From Dryocosmus kuriphilus (Eukaryota > Arthropoda > Insecta > Hymenoptera > Cynipidae), in contig CM076190.1 of the NCBI GenBank assembly GCA_038277395.1, positions 233,460,618-233,524,617 of the forward strand: 64,000 bases of DNA. Direction: 5' to 3'. The translations under genes were made by a program, and so were the position numbers. Below the pieces are notes generated by a model that was not told where the DNA came from, searched no databases, and was given only the letters and a program-made list of their open reading frames with translations. Positions 32,968 through 44,499 of this stretch are shown one piece after another. How positions within the stretch are numbered: position 1 is the stretch's first letter; each line of letters opens with the position of its first letter.

Positions 32968-34282
32968 TAATATTTATATTAATTGATTTAAAAACTTTAG
33001 CAACTAGTGGTTAACATTTTTTAATTAACATTTGAATTAGTGGATTCAACATTTCCTGTAGTTATAACTGAAGAATTTACTGTAATGCAATAAGCTGAAT
33101 AAATCTAATCCTCGACGTATATGTATGTATATTTCTTCTTCACACTGCTCTGCTGAATTAATATTAGCTTTTAAATGCAGGAGAGGCTCGTCACACCTTT
33201 TGATGCTTTCAACATTTGATATATGGTGTGTACAAGTTGAATTCAACATTTCTCAGTAACTACTTGCTTTTACTACATAATGATCCTCCTCTACCCTCGC
33301 CGAAACCACCACCACCACCTCTTCCTTCTCGCCCTCGTCTTCTTCAAATATTTTAATAGTTAAATGAGGTTAATTTCAGTTTTAATATCACTGAAAAGAA
33401 TCTTTATGCTTATATGCAAAAAATGAACCATTTTGCTAATTAGCATAGGAATCAATAGTACATATTTATTCACTAATCATCTAGTCGGCCTTTTTATCCC
33501 TTGACCTTGATTTATTTAAAAAAAGTTTAACGCTGACTTAAGAAGAATGTTTTTTCATTGAAAATTTTTAATTTTAATATCATCAGTACTTTACTAATCA
33601 TGATATTATTGCAAGTTTTCAGTTGAATGAATTGAATATCTTTCAAATAGTTCTAGAAATGCTAGCAGCGTTGTGTAAAACTGAATGCATCTTTCATTAT
33701 TGCTAAGGGTATATATTTTGAATTTACATTACAAAGAATTCTTTCTCTCTCTCTCTTTCTCTCTCATACAAACAGGATAGGTGATGCATTATGTGTGTAA
33801 CAGGGATTTCGTGTTCTCGGCAAGTTTCAACATGCATCGACAAGCTTCAACACACATTTCAAAGTTCCTTGATGCTCAGAGCGTGAAATTCAACCCATCG
33901 ATGTGCTCAAAATCCAAGCAAGGAAATTTAATATTGAGTATGTTTTATTCTTACTACTCAAGGAAAAAAATCAAAATTAGAAATGACTGAGAATGTCTTA
34001 TTAAAAAAGTCGGCAAAGTTTCTGTAAAATTGAGAATTTATTGTTTACGTATAATATTACTGATCTCTCAAATGACGTTATAGAATTTTGAGGACATGGT
34101 GTAATATCTTGAAAGAGTATGGGAACATAAGTCATACTTTCATTATTGAAATTAAAATTTTTCAACAATTAAGTAAAATATTTTTTTTAGACGACATAGC
34201 TGCAGCCTAAGAGTAACAGGGAGACTTTTTTTTATTTTATACCAAATCTTCAAAACATGATAGTTAACTGCTATATTTAAAA

Positions 34283-34318
<36 letters not shown>

Positions 34319-34784
34319 GGAGATTGTGGTGTTTAAAGAAGAACGAATGTGACACCTGTTAATAAACTGCATGTCACATTTTACATCAATCTTCGAGAAT
34401 GCTGAGACTCTATTGCGTATTTAACATTCAGAGACAAAAGCGCACTGACTTAAAGTGGTGCTACAAACCATAAAACCTTCGGTAAAATGCATTCTGATAT
34501 TGCAGTGTTTTATATGACTTGGGATTATTATTACTACTATTGTTATTATTATGGGCCCACCTCCTCCCACACGTACTCATGACCCGGTACTTCGCTACCA
34601 AACACGGTCGCGAACGCGGCAAGTGCTTAGTAGATTCGTTTGTGTCAGATGCGGTTTCAAAAACTATTCTGCTTCCGCATTCATCAAATAATTAAAATAA
34701 TCCTGCTCTGGACCATGAAGCATCGCAGCGTTTGGTCAGGCGTAAAGTGATGCCTGAAGGATGAGGTGTTTTTCTGAGGAAATT

Positions 34785-34922
34785 CACAAATGTCTCCAAG
34801 AGACGCCCAAAGAACCATTGCTCGTTTTATTATTATTATTTATTATTATTATTATTATTATTTTTTTTTTTTAAACGAACAATGCTCCCTTACAGGCAAC
34901 ATTATTAGAGACATTTGTCCTC
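34785..34922. repeat. Hairpin around an internal (TTA)n/T-run in the LINE 3' region
   Basis: ACAAATGTCTC and GAACCATTGCTCGTTT at 34786-34827 pair with AAACGAACAATGCTCC and GAGACATTTGT at 34873-34920. The loop is TTA repeats followed by a T-run. It may be a 3' UTR fold, or a small insertion made at another TTA tract. Confidence 0.65.
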
Positions 34923-35355
34923 AATTCTTTTTTAATGTTATAAATTTCAAGCGATATTGCTTATCCCAGGTGCCAAGGGGGCAAAGGCACTCCCCAAGGA
35001 GGGAGATAGCGAGAGAAAGAAAGTCACAGACATACCTGGGAATGGAAGCCAGAGCATTCGCCAAGATTTTTTAAACCAGCATCTGAGACAAACGACTCAA
35101 TTAATATATTAATATTTCGAGTGGAGGACAACGCACACACCTTCACAAACCCACACGGACATACACGGCACGATAGCGAACATAATAATAACAATAATAA
35201 CAAGTTATAACAAAAACAAATAAAAGTCACAAGACATAATAATAAAAATAAATAAAACTCTGTCAAACAAATTTTTTTAAAAATACTAAAAATGCATAAC
35301 GTGGGTTTGTCAACATTTAAAGTGTACGTGGGATAGCCTTTTTTACAGAAGACGA

Positions 35356-38300
35356 TTAGCCGCTATCGTTGGTAACGCCTATAAAACTCCGGACGATGCG
35401 GCAGGTGTTAAGCAATATCGCCTTCTGCATAAGATGTAAAAATTTCCCAGCTCCCAGGTCTTCTAAGTGCTGGATGCATCTCACGTGAACATTCCCTGTG
35501 GAGGAGATTACTACTGGGTGAAGGGTGACCTTCTTCACCCTCGACACGGCCATGATCTCCTGTCGCAACTCCGCATACTTCTGGATCTTCTCAGTGTATC
35601 GAAGTTGGATATTGTGGTTTAAGGGAACACTAATGTCAATAATTCTGACATGTTGCTCATGTTTGTTCCACCAGAGGACGTCTGGGCGATTATGCCTGAC
35701 CAGGTGGTCTGTCAGGATAGTCCTGTCCCAGTAGAGGAGTTGATGTTCATTCTCTAGTACTCTTACAGGGGAGTATTTATAATAAGGCTTACGTTCCTCT
35801 AGCAAACCAAGAGATTTAGAGCAATCTGTTGGTGGATAATTAATCCCTGCAGCATCATTGTGTCTGCGGGTATATTCTTGCGAGACAAGCGTCGTACAGC
35901 CATCGATGATGTGCTCGATTGTCTCATTTGGATTACCACAGAGGCGGCATTTATCAATGACCGCCTTAAAATTGAGGACGTGCTTTTTGTAGTTCCTCGT
36001 GTTCATTACTCCATCTTGGCTAGCAATAACGAACCCCTCCGTTTCCGGAAAGAGTTCTCCCCGCTTTAGCCAGAGGCTTGAAGCATTAGTATCTACGCAT
36101 GGAAGATCTAGTATTTGAGGGTGCTTTCCATGCAGTTGCTTACCACGCCATTGAGCATTAAGTTGTTCAACAGTTAGGTGTCCGATGTTTTGTTAATCAG
36201 CAACTGCAAGTTCAAGAGGGGTGTACAGGTCTGCTCTACAGATGTAGTCGTAGAGCGGGATATTCGTCCTGTTGAGGAAGTATTCGCCTAGCTGTGTAAC
36301 CTGTGAGTCACAAAGCCGTTGAACGTCCAAAACCCCTCTACCCCCAAGCTTGCGCGGTAGGACTATTCTCTCCACAGCCGTCCTCTCGTGATGCATCCGA
36401 TGCTCAGACATTTGCACGCGGATGATTCGGTTTAAAGCCTCAAGATCTGTTTCAGACCACAATAATAACCCAAAGGAGTATGTTAGGAGAGGAATAGCAA
36501 AGGTGTTAATTGCTGTGGTGATTTTCTTAGCAGTGAGACCGGTAGACATGATCGAACTCAGTTGTCTTGAAAAGGAAGTCTTAAGTGCCTTTTTCATTGC
36601 AGACAGGAGTTTTCCTCTTGCCTGCAATATACCGAGATACCTATACGACTCCCCAACAATCATCGTCTGTATTAGATCATGATCATCCGCCTCCAGTGAT
36701 GTGATCATGTCTCCACGGGATAAATGCAGTTTCCTGAATTTATCCAGGCCCAGATTCATCCTGACGTCGCTGGAAAACTGCAGTAAGATGTTGAGAGAGT
36801 CTTGCAGCTTGGACTCTGAGCCAGCATAAATCTTAAGGTCATCCATATAAAGGAGGTGAGTGAGCTGAGATTCAGACACTCCCGCCATAATATTGAACGC
36901 ATAGGACGTGGTGTTAAGTGTCCTGCTTAAAGGGTTTAAGGCTAAACAGAACCATAATGAACTGAAACAATCATCTTGGAAGATACCTCGTTTAATTGAC
37001 AAGGACTGAGTGTCCCTCGCGGCTTCACGACTAAAACACCTGATTTTCGTGCACCGGGTGCTCATTGCGTGATCCAGAAGTTGAATCACACGTGGACAGA
37101 TCTTATATATCATTAGCACCTCAAGCAAATAGTCTTGGGACACCGAGGGAAAAGCCTGTTTATAGTCAATGTAGGCCATGTGCAAATTACGTTGGTGGTG
37201 CTTCGCATGCAACACGGCCACAGTGTCAATTGTGATCAAGTCCTTGCAGCCACGGGAGTCTCGAAAGCAACCCTTTTGTTCTTGTGTGAGGACGTTGTTC
37301 TCCTCGCAATGTTTATAGATGCCTTCGGATATAATAGCCGTGAGACACTTGTAGAGTGTGTAAAGGCAGGCAATTGGTCGATAGTCTTTAGGACTATTAG
37401 GATCCTGTTTTTTTGGTACCATATACGTGACTCCCTCTGTCATGAAGAAAGGCATAAGTGCCGGATTGTCTAGAATGGCCTCAAGAGCGCCTGCAAGGGC
37501 GGGGTGCAAAGCCACCAGATACTTGTACCAGAAACTGTGCACCCCGTCCAGACCAGCCGCCTTCCAGTTCTTTGCCCTCTTTAGGATGCGAGTTACCTCA
37601 GAAGCTGTAATAGAAAGATCATCCATCGCAGGCAGTTCTGAAACTCTGTCCTTTTCGAGGTCAAGCCACGGCGTGTCCAGATCACTTGATACATGATTAC
37701 CCCAAATACCTGACCAATATCCCGCCATCTCCTCAGCACGTGGGAGTTCACTGGCATTATTGATTTCCCCATCAGAAAGTTTACGGTAAAATTTCTTTTC
37801 ATTCTGTAGGAAGGTCTTCTTGTCATAACTTCTCGCGGTAGACCGCTTGGAGCGTCGCAGACTTGCTGACAGGACCATGAGCCTTTGTGTAAAGTAGTCA
37901 ATTACTTCGTCCAGATCTTTAGATATTCTTGGATTGATGTTAAGTGGACGAAGGATTTCCTCCACGTGGCGAGTCATCTTCTGTGCCCGATTGCCCTTTC
38001 TAAATTGGTACAACCGACCAAGTTTAGCTCTTATTTTGCTGAATTCGTTTTGAAGCCTAAACTTCCGCGGAGGATCTGACTTACTCCTGGGGAAGTAGGT
38101 GTTATTTCCCCTAGGCTTGATTTTGATGCTCAACGTCCTGGCAGACGCGACGGCATTGCAATATGCAATAGTCTGCAACTGCTTTAAGCTCATGTCTTGA
38201 CGCAGAAACATAGGCAATATATGGTTGTTTAAGCTGCCAACTAACCGGAGAAGGTCGTTGTTAATCCTAAATTTTGGAAGACTACTCCTTTGGGATGGTT

Positions 38301-39327
38301 GCTGTTCCGCAAACTCTATGATGGCATCAGTGAAGTACCCTAAAAGACACAAGCTCTCCTCACTGAGCTCTTCAATCGGGTCCGCAAGGGCCTGGTCCGC
38401 GGGATGAAGCCCTAAAGACTGACGACTATGTGACAGCCTTCGTTCCACATCCCCCGGGTCAAGCTCCCGGCCATTTGTAGCGTCCTGTATTTCAGGCAGA
38501 ATCTCCCGCTCAACCACCTCCATCGGGCTCATTTCGGGGAGCGCAAGTTGTTGTTGCACTCGCCTCTTGATATGTTCAATTTCGACCACGGAAAGGAGCT
38601 TAAGACGCTCAATTGAGCGGAATTGGTCAGCTAGATGTTGGGGGGTCACCCTCGAAGCCAAATCTGGATGAAGGTCTTTGAAGAGACGATGTTGCTCATA
38701 CGTCACAACCCCCTCGCCGAAAAAAGCTTCAAAGTGACATCTGACCGCATCCTTCTTCATGGTTTTCCATGATATCCGCTTTCTGGTCTGCGTACCCACC
38801 TGTTGTTGTTGGAGTACGGTTTCAACCTCAGATCTTATTCGGTTGATGGTTCTTCTGTGCAGGAGATTCTCCTGAGTTATCAAAAGTGTTCTCCGACTAA
38901 GGTCATCTCCTGCTACTGTCGGTAATTCCGGAAATCTCGCCTCAAATTTTCGGCGAAAGGCTATCCCGTCCTGTGAAGCAGTGGTCGCACCTAACTCATT
39001 TTCAAATTTGCAGCGCATCAAATACTCATCATGCTGAGGTTGAAAGTTGATGCGCTGCTGCGACATTCCTGCTGAAGTGGTCGGACGTCCAGTATCGCCC
39101 GAAGCATCATCAGCAGTTGTGCCTGGTGACATGGCACCTGTCGCCTTTTGCCGATGTTCTGGCTGGACAGAATTTTCTTCGGGTGACATGGACCGAGTTG
39201 CCTGTCCATCACGCAACTCGCCGTTGTCATCCCGAATATTTACACACCCATCGGTGTTATTAGGGGGGACCCGACGATCTTCGGGTAGCGACCACCGCTT
39301 CATCAACTTCTTCTTCAAAATTTCCAT
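35356..39327 (-). pseudogene. LINE polyprotein: reverse transcriptase plus restriction-like endonuclease, one premature stop
   Basis: A single frame of 1323 codons is broken only by TAA at 36193-36195. The N-terminal 500 residues have no domain I recognise. RT follows: WKAAGLDGVHSFWYK, VTYMVPKKQDPNSPKDYRPI, motif A in AYIDYKQAFPSV (catalytic Asp) and motif C in LLYMDDLKIY (YMDD). GIFQDDCFSS replaces the usual QGD and SP residues, which may weaken activity. After the stop come a CRLCGNPNETIEHIIDGC zinc finger and a PD-x14-D endonuclease site (RPDVLWWNK, then IIDISVP), typical of R2/R4-type LINEs that nick specific targets. The ATG at 39327 (MEILKKKLMKRW) is the first in frame. The stop removes the endonuclease, so the copy is probably dead but young. 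Confidence 0.9.
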
Positions 39328-39650
39328 AAGGGTTTTTGTTATCTAGGGAAAGGGATGTCCGCCCCCGCAGAGCCCCGCATGCGAGGGTAAGGTCTAAATA
39401 CTCTAGGAGGCGACCCTGTATCCTAGAGACACCGTTTATGACACCACATCCCTGGTGCCAAGCAGCTTTAAGCACGGTAGTTCACACCCATGGCTTGGGG
39501 GTTATTCCTTCGGGACCATCCCTGGACCATTGTCCGCGACTGCTTATTTAACTTTGTAGCCATATTCAGCAAAATTCTTTGGTACAGGACTCCTCTATCC
39601 GCAACCTGAGGACGCGCCCGGTGGCCTGGTCAATGGCCCCATCCGAAAAA

Positions 39651-39665
39651 ACCCGGACGCCGGGT
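39651..39665. other. Perfect hairpin at the LINE 5' end
   Basis: ACCCGGACGCCGGGT is a 6+3+6 inverted repeat at the exact junction of the element 5' end with the TTA tract. It could mark the transcript start, which is inference. Confidence 0.6.
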
Positions 39666-40426
39666 TATTATTATTATTATTATTATTATTAATTACTATT
39701 ATTATTATTTTGGGTGGCTACTCTTAGAATTTTCTAGAAACGTATCGAAACAATGTATTTGTGAACATATATCCTCAAATAATATACGTACTGTCTTTGC
39801 TTATTAATATATCTCCCTCTTTACCTTAAAGTTATAGAAGGTTTTATGTACATCATAAATACCCCAAGTCTTCACAGAAGTCCAATGTCAGCAACCTACC
39901 GTAATTAGTTACTGATTGAATGATATTTTTGCCCAGACATGAACCATCAACATCGCCTGTTTGTAAATAACTGTTTTTATAGACATTTAGCGCCGACATG
40001 TACCACCATCGCCTGTTGGTTGCTGATTAATTTTAAAGACACTCAGCACTGACACTAAGCATTATCGACTTTCAACTACTGATTAATTTTGCAGTCATGT
40101 AGCCTGAAACAGACCCCATCCGCCGAACTGTGGTTTCACAGATAGTTAGCTTGGAACAAGGCTATGCCCCTGAAACCTACATCTCAGCAGCTCGCCGTAA
40201 TTGATTGCTGACTGAATTTCATTTTAGCACGAACACAAATCACCCTGCTCATGAAGCTTGTAGCTTGACAACACGCCGTGTTTGGATATTGACTGAATTT
40301 CATTTTAGCATGGACACGAACCATCATCGCACTGATTCATTTTACAGACACACATTTAGCACGGATACGAACATTCCGTAAACGAATGGTTTTACCTTCG
40401 TCAAATTCCTACAAAAACTCCTAGCA

Positions 40427-40579
40427 ATGACGCTTCAAGGACTCGTTGTACTATGCGTATGCATTTTAAAACCTGTCAAGAAGTCGGGAATCGCCGATAC
40501 AATCTACCTGGATACTTCAGGAAAGTTTCTATATGGAAACTTCTTGCGCATTACTTTCGAGTTCTCAGTGCTTCCCTGA
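40427..40579 (+). CDS. Short ORF shared by both arms, right copy (50 aa)
   Basis: It reads MTLQGLVVLCVCILKPVKK through KFLYGNFLRITFEFSVLP and a TGA. It is the inverted counterpart of 26263-26466 and ends earlier because of a change near CCC TGA. A 15-residue hydrophobic start resembles a signal segment. The mutation pattern between the copies looks neutral, so a functional protein is doubtful. Confidence 0.28.
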   Translation: MTLQGLVVLCVCILKPVKKSGIADTIYLDTSGKFLYGNFLRITFEFSVLP

Positions 40580-42663
40580 TGTCAAATAAAACTGCTGTTA
40601 GTGTTGTTATCTCATTTTCGGTTTCGTGAAATTAGCCGACTTTATTAGTAAGAATTCCTCCGTCATTTCTAATTTTTATTTTTTTCCTTAAGTGATACGA
40701 ATAAGACACAGTCAATAATCAATTTCCTTGCTTGGATTTTCAGCATAACTTTTGTTTAAAAAAATTCGTTAAATTAGTTACACACACACGCACAATGAAG
40801 TACCGAGCTTTAACCTGAAACAGAATCCTTCCATCAAACTGACGTTTTTACAAATATTTAACCTGCAGCTCAGCAACCCGCCTTACTTGGTTGAATGCAG
40901 ACACTTACCAGCATCTTCTCATTCCTAAATTACTTATTATTTCCTGCAGCTCGACAACCCTCCTTACTTTTAAAATTTGTTTAGTGTATAATTTAGTTCA
41001 GCTTGAGAAACTGTTTTATATAAGAATTAGAATTTTGTCGTTTGTACGTATATCTTGCAGTTTTCGACACATTCGCTAATTTCGGAATTTTTTTTTTTGT
41101 GTAACATTTAGATCTATCCCAAGGACACTCCTTTTCTGAATACATTTTTGTCATATCTTTTACCGTTTTCGAGTATTGCGAGTAACTCTGTTGTGTTAAA
41201 GATTATCTTAAATTTTCCTACAGTGGATTATAGAATTTATGTACGTGACTTATTTGTTTGATTGACTGCGGTTAATTGAAACAGAAATAATATCTTCAAA
41301 GAATTTCAATCTTTAATGAGATAAGAGAGGCTAGCGTTATTAAATAATATTTTTATTAGCTGATATTGAACAGCTTAAAAGTTCGTTTATTATTTCCAAC
41401 AGTAAATTTAACACATGTAATATACGTGATTGTAAATTTTGTCTCATTAATTTATCAAAATTATTAAAATAGACCCAGCATGGTACTAAGTATGCAATGT
41501 CTTTATATTACTCTATAATATATAGTACTTTTAAGAAGTTAAATTCAATGTGATTTTTTAAAGACTATAAGTACTACTCACCTTCATACCTTTAGCTGAA
41601 ATCATTTCGCTTATTATTAAAATGAAGGAGATCTAAGACCTGTACTAATATCACCATGCCAATAATGAAGAAAAGATCCCCCACCAGATGCTTCGAGAAC
41701 TCGTTGCATCATCTTACGTAATATGAGGAAATCTTGTGTAATATAACGTTCGAGAAACTTCTATGCGTGTTGCATCATGTTGCGTAATGTGATGAAATCT
41801 TGTACAATAGATCGTTTGAGGAACTTCATGGAGATTTTTTAATTTGTATTTGGAGTTTTCATTCGGGAACTGCTAGTCGTACGGAATTTTACAAAAGGGA
41901 AAAGTGATTGCATTTCTTGAGCATAACCTAGCACAATTCGTGTCTCTCAATGTCTAATTATTTTGAGATTTTCGAGTTTGGATTTTGGGTTTTCATTCAG
42001 GAACTGTTAGTCGTACGGAATTTACAAGAGGGAAAAGTGATTGCATTTTCGAGCACAACCCAGCAAATTCCTTGTTTTTCAATATCTGATTATTTTGAGA
42101 TTTTCAAGTTTAGATTTTGATTTTTCATTCAGGAACTGTTATTCGTACGGAATTTTACAAGAGGGAAAAGTGATTGCATTTTTTGAGCGCAACCTAGCAC
42201 ATTTTTTGTTTTCCCTATCTGATTATTTTGAGATTTTTAAGTTTAGATCTTGAGTTTTCATTCAGGAGCTGTTAATCGTACGGAATTTTACAAAAGGGAA
42301 AAATGATTGCATTTCTTGATCACAACTCAGAAAAATGGCCGTTTTCCAATATCTGATTATTTTGAGATTTTAAATTTATGCATCATCTTGCGTAACGTGA
42401 TGAAACTTGTCGAGCTTGTATTATGTAATCTAACCTTATTGTGCAATATCAAGGTTCCCCCTTTCTAGCCCTACCCTTCTCACACCCATAATGCCATCAA
42501 AATAATTAGTTCAGTGTTAGAGAGAGAGAGAGAGAGAGAGATAGAGAGAGAGAGAAGAGAGAGAGCGAGAGAATGAGAGAGAGAGAGAAGGGTAAAACAC
42601 GTTCAAACCTGCATGATGACGTTATCGTCCATTGAATTTATGCTGCTATATTTGAAATACATA

Positions 42664-43081
42664 ACCTTAATATTAATAAGGAATGCGGCTTTCACGCAAT
42701 GCTTGTAGTGGCCCTATATATGGTAAATATCTGCTCATATTCATACTTTACCAATACAGGGTCATATCGACTTTCGATAGCGGATAATGGCGCCATCCGT
42801 CGGCGATGAAAAAAAAGTTTGTTGTGTTGGAACCCTACCTTAGCGACCAAGGGTAACGTAGACCGTCGATAACTTAGCACGGGCACGTAACCCTGAGGGA
42901 GCAGTGGTACCATCTGTCAACGACAGCGCGATGCTTGTCGTGGTGCGGCAGTACGCACATACAGTCTGTTCCACAAGAGAGAATACGCGTTTTCTCGAAA
43001 AGTTTTAAAGAAAACTGTATTTTTTTTTTTGGCATGAAGAAAAGCTTTAAAAGTTAGGCAGTACTTATCTTAATAAATGGT
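42664..43081. other. No gene recognised
   Basis: Unique-looking sequence. 42656-42712 resembles 28135-28195 (ACCTTAA, then an AATGAAGGATGC-like stretch), so it may belong to the giant element or a relative. The part next to 43081 is probably the end of the Tc1-like element. Confidence 0.4.
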
Positions 43082-43660
43082 TTAATCGCCCTTATCCTCG
43101 ATAATGGCCTGGCATCTTCTGGACATGCTCTCGACTAATTTTTCAGCATATTCTAAAGATAGAGAGTGCCACACCTCTCTAATTCGTCGAGAGAGCTGCT
43201 TGAGGGTGAATACACGCCTTCCTGCAACTTTTCTCTTAACGCTACTCCACACATTTTCAATCGGATTGGCATCAGGAGATTGTGAAGGCCAGACCAAGGT
43301 GACGACACTATTTTCAGCTTTCCAGTTCTTGCAGAGGCGACTGCAATGTTTGGGATCGTTGTCCTCTTGAAGGGTCCAAACCTCATTATTGGCTCCAAAC
43401 ATCTTTTCTGCAGACCTCAGAAGATCATGCTTGTAGATTTTGACCATTCCTTCCGCGTTCAGGTTCTCAATGAACAGCTCTAAACAGCCAAAACCGCGCT
43501 GTGAGAAGCATCCCCTAACATGGATCTTTACTGTGTGTTTAACAGTTCGCTGGAGGAACCGCTCACCTTTGCCTGACCATGAAATCTCAGCAATAGATTA
43601 TCTCTCCCACCTCAGCGACGCTCTAAAAAAATCCCTCTTTTTCGCGGGAGTCAATCCTGA
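43082..43660 (-). pseudogene. Tc1-like transposase, C-terminal part
   Basis: This is the catalytic core of a Tc1/mariner transposase. From about 43600 leftward: SWSGKGERFLQ, then VRGCFSQRGFGCLELF, then TLQEDNDPKHCSR with the second catalytic Asp, and WPSQSPDANPIENVWSS with the third acidic residue (Glu in PIENVW). The frame is open to the stop at 43082. The N-terminal DNA-binding helices and the first catalytic Asp are absent or scrambled upstream of 43600, so this is a 5'-truncated copy. A candidate element end lies near 42960 (ACAGTCTGTTCCACAAGAG), but no partner end was found. Confidence 0.85.
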
Positions 43661-43948
43661 CAACCGGGTAACTTGATTTAACGGTGAAACCCCTGACAAT
43701 AGCTATAAGAGTGCGTGTGAAAGGTGATTCGAGACAGTCTTCCCCGAGTCACCAACAAGTGTACACCTCTTGTCTAAAATAAATTCCCTTTAGCTTACCC
43801 AGTGCATTTCTGGTTTAAGAACATTCTCATGACAAAACTCTGTATGCCGCGCTTCCAGGGAAGAAGACGACACCGACGAAAGAGATCCTCGACTTCCATC
43901 CAGGACACCCTACGTCTCTGACCTCCTAAACCTCACCTGTAGTACGAA

Positions 43949-44476
43949 TTGTTGGCTCTTAGTGTGACAGATGCCACCTGTCGCATACACCGAGGACCCA
44001 CCATGGTAGTTCCTCTAACGTGGGTTCCTCCGCCACTAATCTCCGCCACGAAACCAATAACTGGCAGCCCATGCCCGGCTATCACGAAACAACCCGCAAT
44101 ACTTCCCGGCGGTCGAGCGTACAACGCTCGAACTACCACCCCAACCAGGCTACCCGTCTCTGCCGATTCGACCACTCCATACCTTGATCTGAGTCCAGAT
44201 CACTGTTCATGGTTCGACGCCCCAACTTCCTCTCTGAAAATAATGAGAATCGACGAGCCGCTGAAATGGTATCCAGAGGACCAGGCACTGACCGACGATT
44301 GGACTTTCCTCTTAGCGACAGAACGAGCATCCTTCACCGTGACCCCAAAGAAGGAGAAGAAAGTACCTCGACCAAGTAAAAACGTAATCGTCGTGCGCCG
44401 ACGACGACGAACTGTCACCATCAGTGACCGCAACGCCTGCGACTACCCCATTACGGTGGACCACAGGCTCGCCTAG
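43949..44476 (+). CDS. Unidentified 175-aa ORF in GC-richer sequence
   Basis: The frame is open to TAG 44474 and begins in the region of MVVPLTWVPPPLIS; the true start is uncertain. It is Pro/Thr-rich at the start, has IDEPLKWYPEDQALTDDW in the middle, and ends with a basic stretch (VIVVRRRRRTVTISD) and NACDYPITVDHRLA. GC content is higher than in the neighbouring sequence. Part of the region recurs at 44615-44700 and its 3' flank at 44735-44815, so it belongs to a repeat. The 3' flank looks like retroelement terminal sequence, so a gag or pol end is possible, but I recognise no domain. Confidence 0.4.
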   Translation: MLALSVTDATCRIHRGPTMVVPLTWVPPPLISATKPITGSPCPAITKQPAILPGGRAYNARTTTPTRLPVSADSTTPYLDLSPDHCSWFDAPTSSLKIMRIDEPLKWYPEDQALTDDWTFLLATERASFTVTPKKEKKVPRPSKNVIVVRRRRRTVTISDRNACDYPITVDHRLA

Positions 44477-44499
44477 CCCCCTCTGATTTAACCATCGGT

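Larger units (their letters stand above)
34552..39664 (-). mobile_element. Dong/R4-like non-LTR retrotransposon inserted in (TTA)n
   Basis: The 5' end lies at about 39664 and the 3' end at about 34552. Both sides are flanked by TTA/ATT trinucleotide repeats, and the flanks are contiguous in the left arm of the palindrome, which serves as the empty site. It has one long ORF with RT and a restriction-like endonuclease. Dong elements of the R4 clade are known to target TAA repeats, so target and protein agree. The element appears full length. The 5' UTR (39328-39664) holds no ORF. Confidence 0.88.
24548..42663. mobile_element. Giant inverted-repeat element, about 13 kb plus a 5.1 kb LINE insertion
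   Basis: 24548-28530 is repeated in inverted orientation at 33300-42663. Example pairs: CATCATGCAGGTTT (24658 with 42611), AGCATCTGGTGGGGGATC (25254 with 41696), the block around CATCGATGGGTTGAATTTCA (27938 with 33890), and GCTAATTAGCA (28411 with 33438). The right arm is longer only because a LINE is inserted at 34552-39664. The loop holds acidic zinc-finger ORFs. Ends are approximate and I could not define a target duplication. Long inverted ends are known from foldback elements and Polintons, but no Polinton polymerase, integrase or capsid gene is visible. Confidence 0.8.
33300..42663. repeat. Right arm of the giant inverted repeat, split by a LINE
   Basis: It is the complement of the left arm. 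It carries four about 133-bp subterminal repeats (start points near 41860, 41993, 42125 and 42258, each with TTCATTCAGGAACTGTTA) where the left arm has two. Two about 70-bp repeats lie at 41690-41830. The about 60-bp array is at 39890-40400. The LINE insertion falls in the (TTA)n tract that corresponds to 27290-27310 on the left. Confidence 0.8.

Noticed and set aside
35356..39327. Large ORF as a host gene
   Set aside because: The RT and endonuclease motifs, the (TTA)n insertion site and the empty site in the other palindrome arm show it is a LINE.
24548..42663. Polinton/Maverick identity for the giant element
   Set aside because: Long inverted ends fit, but no DNA polymerase B, integrase, protease, ATPase or capsid sequence is visible, so I leave the class open.
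43082..43447. Complete Tc1 transposase
   Set aside because: The DNA-binding domain and first catalytic Asp are missing, so only a C-terminal fragment is supported.
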